From the NCBI GenBank assembly GCA_017504065.1, contig JAFVRU010000110.1, forward strand, positions 1 to 8,819: 8,819 bases of DNA, written 5' to 3'. Origin of the DNA: Clostridia bacterium (GTDB taxonomy: Bacteria > Bacillota > Clostridia > Christensenellales > Borkfalkiaceae). Below the pieces are notes generated by a model, which saw only the letters and a list, made by a program, of their open reading frames with translations, searched no databases and was not told where the DNA came from. Every line of letters begins with the position of its first letter. Positions within the stretch are counted from its first letter, which is position 1. This document shows positions 6,692-8,819 of the stretch, one piece after another. Made by a program: the position numbers and the translations under genes.

Positions 6692-8224
6692 TTATATTTC
6701 CGTCAATTCCGCGCCGTAGGTTCGGTAGGAAATGGCTTCGTAAAGGTGTTCGGGCGTGATCTGTTCGGACAACTCCAAGTCCGCGATCGTCCGCGCGACC
6801 TTCAAAATACGGCTTCTTGCGCGAGCGGAAAGATGCAGCCGTTCAAACGCTTCCCGAAGCACGTTTTCGCATTCGGAGTCTAATTTGCAATACAAACGAC
6901 TTTCCTTTTCACCCATTTCCGCGTTGGATTGCACGCCGCTGCCCGCAAAGCGTTCCCGCTGAATACGTCTTGCCCGATCAGCGCGCGCTTTGACGTCCGC
7001 GCTCGATTCTTCACGGGTTTCCGCGGCCAACGCGTCGTATTCTACTCCGTCCACTTCCACTTGAATATCGATCCGATCGAGCAGCGGTCCGGAAATCCGA
7101 GCCCGATACTTGCGAATGTCGTTGGGCGTACAGACGCACCGACGTTTTTTACTCCCGTAATGTCCGCAGGGGCAAGGGTTCATACTCGCGCAAAGCATAA
7201 ACGACGCGGGATAAGTTACCGTTCCGCCCGAACGGGAAATGGTGATGACTCCGTCTTCCAAGGGCTGGCGCAGGGATTCCAAGGACGAGCGCTTGTATTC
7301 GGGCAATTCGTCCAAAAACAGCACGCCGCCGTGCGCAAGGCTGATTTCCCCGGGGTGCACGGATTTGTTCCCGCCCCCGCAAAGGGATACCGTCGTCGCC
7401 GTATGGTGTGGGCTTCGGAACGGGCGTTCGGTAACGATTCCCGCTTCCCCGAGCGTACCCGCGACGGAATGAATTTTCGTGATCTCCAACGCTTCGTCGA
7501 ACGACATATCGGGCAGCACCGACGGAATCGCGCGGGCGAGCATAGTTTTCCCGCTCCCCGGCGGCCCGACGAACAAGACGTTGTGCCCGCCTGCTACCGC
7601 GACTTCCAGCGCGCGTTTTGCAATCGCCTGACCTTTGACGAACGCCAAATCGTGGGACGTTTTTTGTTCCCGCGTCGTAATGGTATAATCCGTCAGCCGC
7701 ACGGGCGAAATCGGGTTCAACCCCGACAGATGGTTGACCACTTCCTTTAAGGATTTTGCCGCGTATACGTCTACACCGTGAATATACCCCGCTTCTTTTT
7801 CGTTGTCTTTGGGAACGATGAATTTCTTAACTCCTTTATCCCGAGCGGAAATGATCGACGGTAATACTCCCGAAACAGGGCGCAGATCGCCGTTTAACGC
7901 AAGCTCGCCCAAAAAGACGTAGCCGTCCACGTTCGCTTCCAACGTGCCGTATGCGAGCAACAAACTGATCGCGACGGGCAAGTCGAACGCCGAGCCTTCC
8001 TTTTTTACGTACGCAGGCGCAAGATTGACGGTGATTTTATGGATCGGGAATTCGAGTCCGCTGTTTTTCACCGCGCTTCTGACCCGTTCCTTGGATTCTT
8101 TCACCGCGGCGTCGGGCAAGCCGACCATATCGTACGACGGCAAGCCTTTGGAAATATCCGCTTCGACGGTTACGCAAACTCCTTCTAATCCCGATAACGC
8201 ATAACTTTGTACTTTCGCGATCAT
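6692..8224 (-). CDS. comM: YifB/ComM family AAA+ Mg-chelatase-like ATPase
   Basis: ComM is a ring-forming AAA+ helicase that, in Vibrio and Haemophilus, promotes branch migration while transforming DNA is integrated; the role in Bacillota is inferred from homology. The 510-aa length is typical. An N-terminal Lon-protease-like fold domain occupies about 1-165, with KGLPSYDMVGLPDAAVKESK (26-45) and PAYVKKEGSAFDLPVA (70-85). The chelatase-type AAA+ core follows: Walker A GPPGSGKT (220-227), FRSPHHTATT (269-278), HPGEISLAHGGVLFLDELPE (290-309, Walker B), the cysteine cluster NPCPCGHYG with CVC (349-365) and GPLLDRIDI (379-387). A C-terminal lid domain holds LSARARSRILKVARTIADL (465-483) and the conserved YR motif at 500-501. 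The ATG at 8222-8224 has GGGAG 9 nt upstream and a good promoter behind it. The gene lies directly upstream of dprA, which suggests a shared role in transformation or recombination. Vertebrate-type MCM and true magnesium chelatase are excluded by the N-terminal domain. Confidence 0.96.
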   Translation of the reverse strand: MIAKVQSYALSGLEGVCVTVEADISKGLPSYDMVGLPDAAVKESKERVRSAVKNSGLEFPIHKITVNLAPAYVKKEGSAFDLPVAISLLLAYGTLEANVDGYVFLGELALNGDLRPVSGVLPSIISARDKGVKKFIVPKDNEKEAGYIHGVDVYAAKSLKEVVNHLSGLNPISPVRLTDYTITTREQKTSHDLAFVKGQAIAKRALEVAVAGGHNVLFVGPPGSGKTMLARAIPSVLPDMSFDEALEITKIHSVAGTLGEAGIVTERPFRSPHHTATTVSLCGGGNKSVHPGEISLAHGGVLFLDELPEYKRSSLESLRQPLEDGVITISRSGGTVTYPASFMLCASMNPCPCGHYGSKKRRCVCTPNDIRKYRARISGPLLDRIDIQVEVDGVEYDALAAETREESSADVKARADRARRIQRERFAGSGVQSNAEMGEKESRLYCKLDSECENVLREAFERLHLSARARSRILKVARTIADLELSEQITPEHLYEAISYRTYGAELTEI

Positions 8225-8281
8225 TTGTCAAAACTCCCTTTTTTTCGGGTTTTCCCTTCCTTATATATATACCTGTACTCT

Positions 8282-8310
8282 ATTGTAACCGAAAAACAAA
8301 AAAAAGTAAA
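8282..8310 (-). promoter_or_regulatory. Sigma-A-type promoter for the comM operon
   Basis: On the minus strand TTTACT (8310-8305) and TACAAT (8287-8282) are separated by exactly 17 nt, four and five matches to the TTGACA and TATAAT consensus hexamers. The spacer is mostly thymine. Transcription would begin near 8274-8276, giving a leader of about 50 nt before comM. The promoter lies just downstream of the rplS terminator, as expected for a new transcription unit. It resembles a housekeeping promoter; I see no ComK- or ComX-type box. Confidence 0.7.
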
Positions 8311-8332
8311 CAGTTTGGGGGGCGTTTTTTGC

Positions 8333-8369
8333 AAAAAAATACGTCCGCCGTTGACTTTGGGCAGACGCA
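8333..8369 (-). terminator. Intrinsic terminator after rplS
   Basis: On the minus strand GCGTCTGCC (8368-8360) pairs with GGCGGACGT (8349-8341) in a nine-base-pair stem with two G-U pairs, extended by one A-U pair, around a ten-base loop. A run of seven thymines (8339-8333) follows at once. It lies 23 nt after the rplS stop, so it should end the rplS transcript before the comM promoter. Confidence 0.9.
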
Positions 8370-8391
8370 CTCTTTTCGGTGTTCCGAGATT

Positions 8392-8736
8392 TTAAATTTT
8401 TTCCTTAACTTTCGCCGCTTTACCGGTAAGCTTACGCAAATAATAGAGCTTCGCTCTTCTAACTTTACCTCTTCTAACCACCGTAATCGATGCGATTTTC
8501 GGGGACTGAAGGGGATACGTCTTTTCTACGCCTACGCCATAGGAAATGTGGCGTACGGTGAACGTTTCGGAAATGCCGCCGTTTCTCTTTGCGATAACGA
8601 CGCCTTCGAAATTTTGCACTCTTTCCTTGCCACCTTCGATGATCTTGTAGCCGACCTTGATCGTGTCGCCCACTTCGAATGCGGGAACTTCGGATTTCAT
8701 GCTTTCAGCGTTGATAGCTTCGATCAATCCTTTCAT
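8392..8736 (-). CDS. rplS: 50S ribosomal protein L19
   Basis: L19 is a small basic protein of the large ribosomal subunit, located at the interface with the 30S subunit. The 114-aa product is full length for the family (about 115 aa in Bacillus). Residues 59-75 read FTVRHISYGVGVEKTYP, and 86-101 read VVRRGKVRRAKLYYLR, which fits the L19 family signature. The protein is rich in lysine and arginine at the C-terminus, as expected for rRNA binding. The ATG at 8734-8736 is preceded by GGAGGT (8752-8747), a perfect Shine-Dalgarno match set rather far, about 10 nt, upstream. A strong terminator follows the gene, so it is probably the last gene of an upstream unit; in many bacteria that is rpsP–rimM–trmD–rplS, which would lie beyond the right edge. 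In Bacillus the next gene is rbgA (ylqF), whereas here it is comM. Confidence 0.98.
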   Translation of the reverse strand: MKGLIEAINAESMKSEVPAFEVGDTIKVGYKIIEGGKERVQNFEGVVIAKRNGGISETFTVRHISYGVGVEKTYPLQSPKIASITVVRRGKVRRAKLYYLRKLTGKAAKVKEKI

Positions 8737-8764
8737 TTTAGACTTTACCTCCGTTATTTACGAA

Positions 8765-8819
8765 ACGTTCATAACCCGCTGTATGATTCCTCATCATACC
8801 CAAAAAGGCAGCGGAACGC
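8765..8819 (-). promoter_or_regulatory. Structured mRNA leader of rplS, probable L19 autoregulatory leader
   Basis: The RNA upstream of rplS can fold into one long, interrupted hairpin. The outer stem is GCGTTC (8819-8814) with GAACGT (8770-8765). The middle stem is CGCT (8813-8810) with AGCG (8780-8777), with a small GGTTAT bulge on the 3' side. An internal loop on the 5' side, GCCTTTTTGG, follows. The apical stem is GTATGAT (8799-8793) with ATCATAC (8787-8781), closing a GAGGA loop. The structure ends 12 nt before the Shine-Dalgarno element. A leader in this position is known from Bacillota as the L19 leader family, thought to bind L19 and repress its own synthesis. The 5' end touches the window edge, so the element may extend further. 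The folding is visible; membership in the family is from memory and not tested against a covariance model. Confidence 0.65.

Noticed and set aside
6929..7750. A 273-codon open frame on the plus strand.
   Set aside because: It is antisense to the conserved AAA+ core of comM and shows no domain or ribosome-binding site.
1..8819. Search for mobile elements, CRISPR repeats, toxin–antitoxin pairs, defence genes or tRNAs.
   Set aside because: All coding space is taken by recognised housekeeping genes on one strand, and no repeated spacers, terminal inverted repeats or cloverleaf were seen.

Overview
The window reads as ordinary core genome from a bacterium of the Bacillota (Firmicutes), probably a Clostridia-type lineage of moderate GC. 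Three things point there. The ribosome-binding sites are strong AGGAG/GGAGG types. The HslV protein carries a short N-terminal propeptide, as in Bacillus CodW. The order dprA–topA–trmFO–hslV–hslU matches the Bacillus block dprA–topA–trmFO–codV–clpQ–clpY. I cannot name a genus from the sequence.

Every gene I can support lies on the minus strand, so transcription runs from high to low coordinates. From the right edge: a structured leader resembling the L19 autoregulatory leader (8765-8819), rplS (8392-8736), an intrinsic terminator (8333-8369), a sigma-A-type promoter (8282-8310), then comM/yifB (6692-8224), dprA (5800-6666), topA (3363-5717), trmFO (2048-3373), hslV (1443-2030), hslU (133-1440) and the first 35 codons of hisS (1-105), cut by the window edge. 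Gaps are small: 25 nt comM–dprA, 82 nt dprA–topA, an 11-nt overlap topA–trmFO, 17 nt trmFO–hslV, 2 nt hslV–hslU and 27 nt hslU–hisS. No terminator is visible between comM and hisS, so one long transcript is plausible. There is no gene-free stretch above 300 bases; the longest is the 167-nt rplS–comM gap.

The genes form three functional groups. ComM and DprA handle incoming single-stranded DNA in natural transformation, and topoisomerase I relaxes negative supercoils. TrmFO (tRNA m5U54), HisS and ribosomal protein L19 serve translation. HslU and HslV together form an ATP-dependent protease. I found no mobile element, CRISPR array, tRNA or rRNA, and no evidence of a new system. The points most worth a second look are a divergent DprA lacking its family's SGxAxGID signature, the L19 leader at the right edge, the changed synteny (codV and codY absent, hisS and comM in their surroundings), and the compact leader and promoter region upstream of comM.
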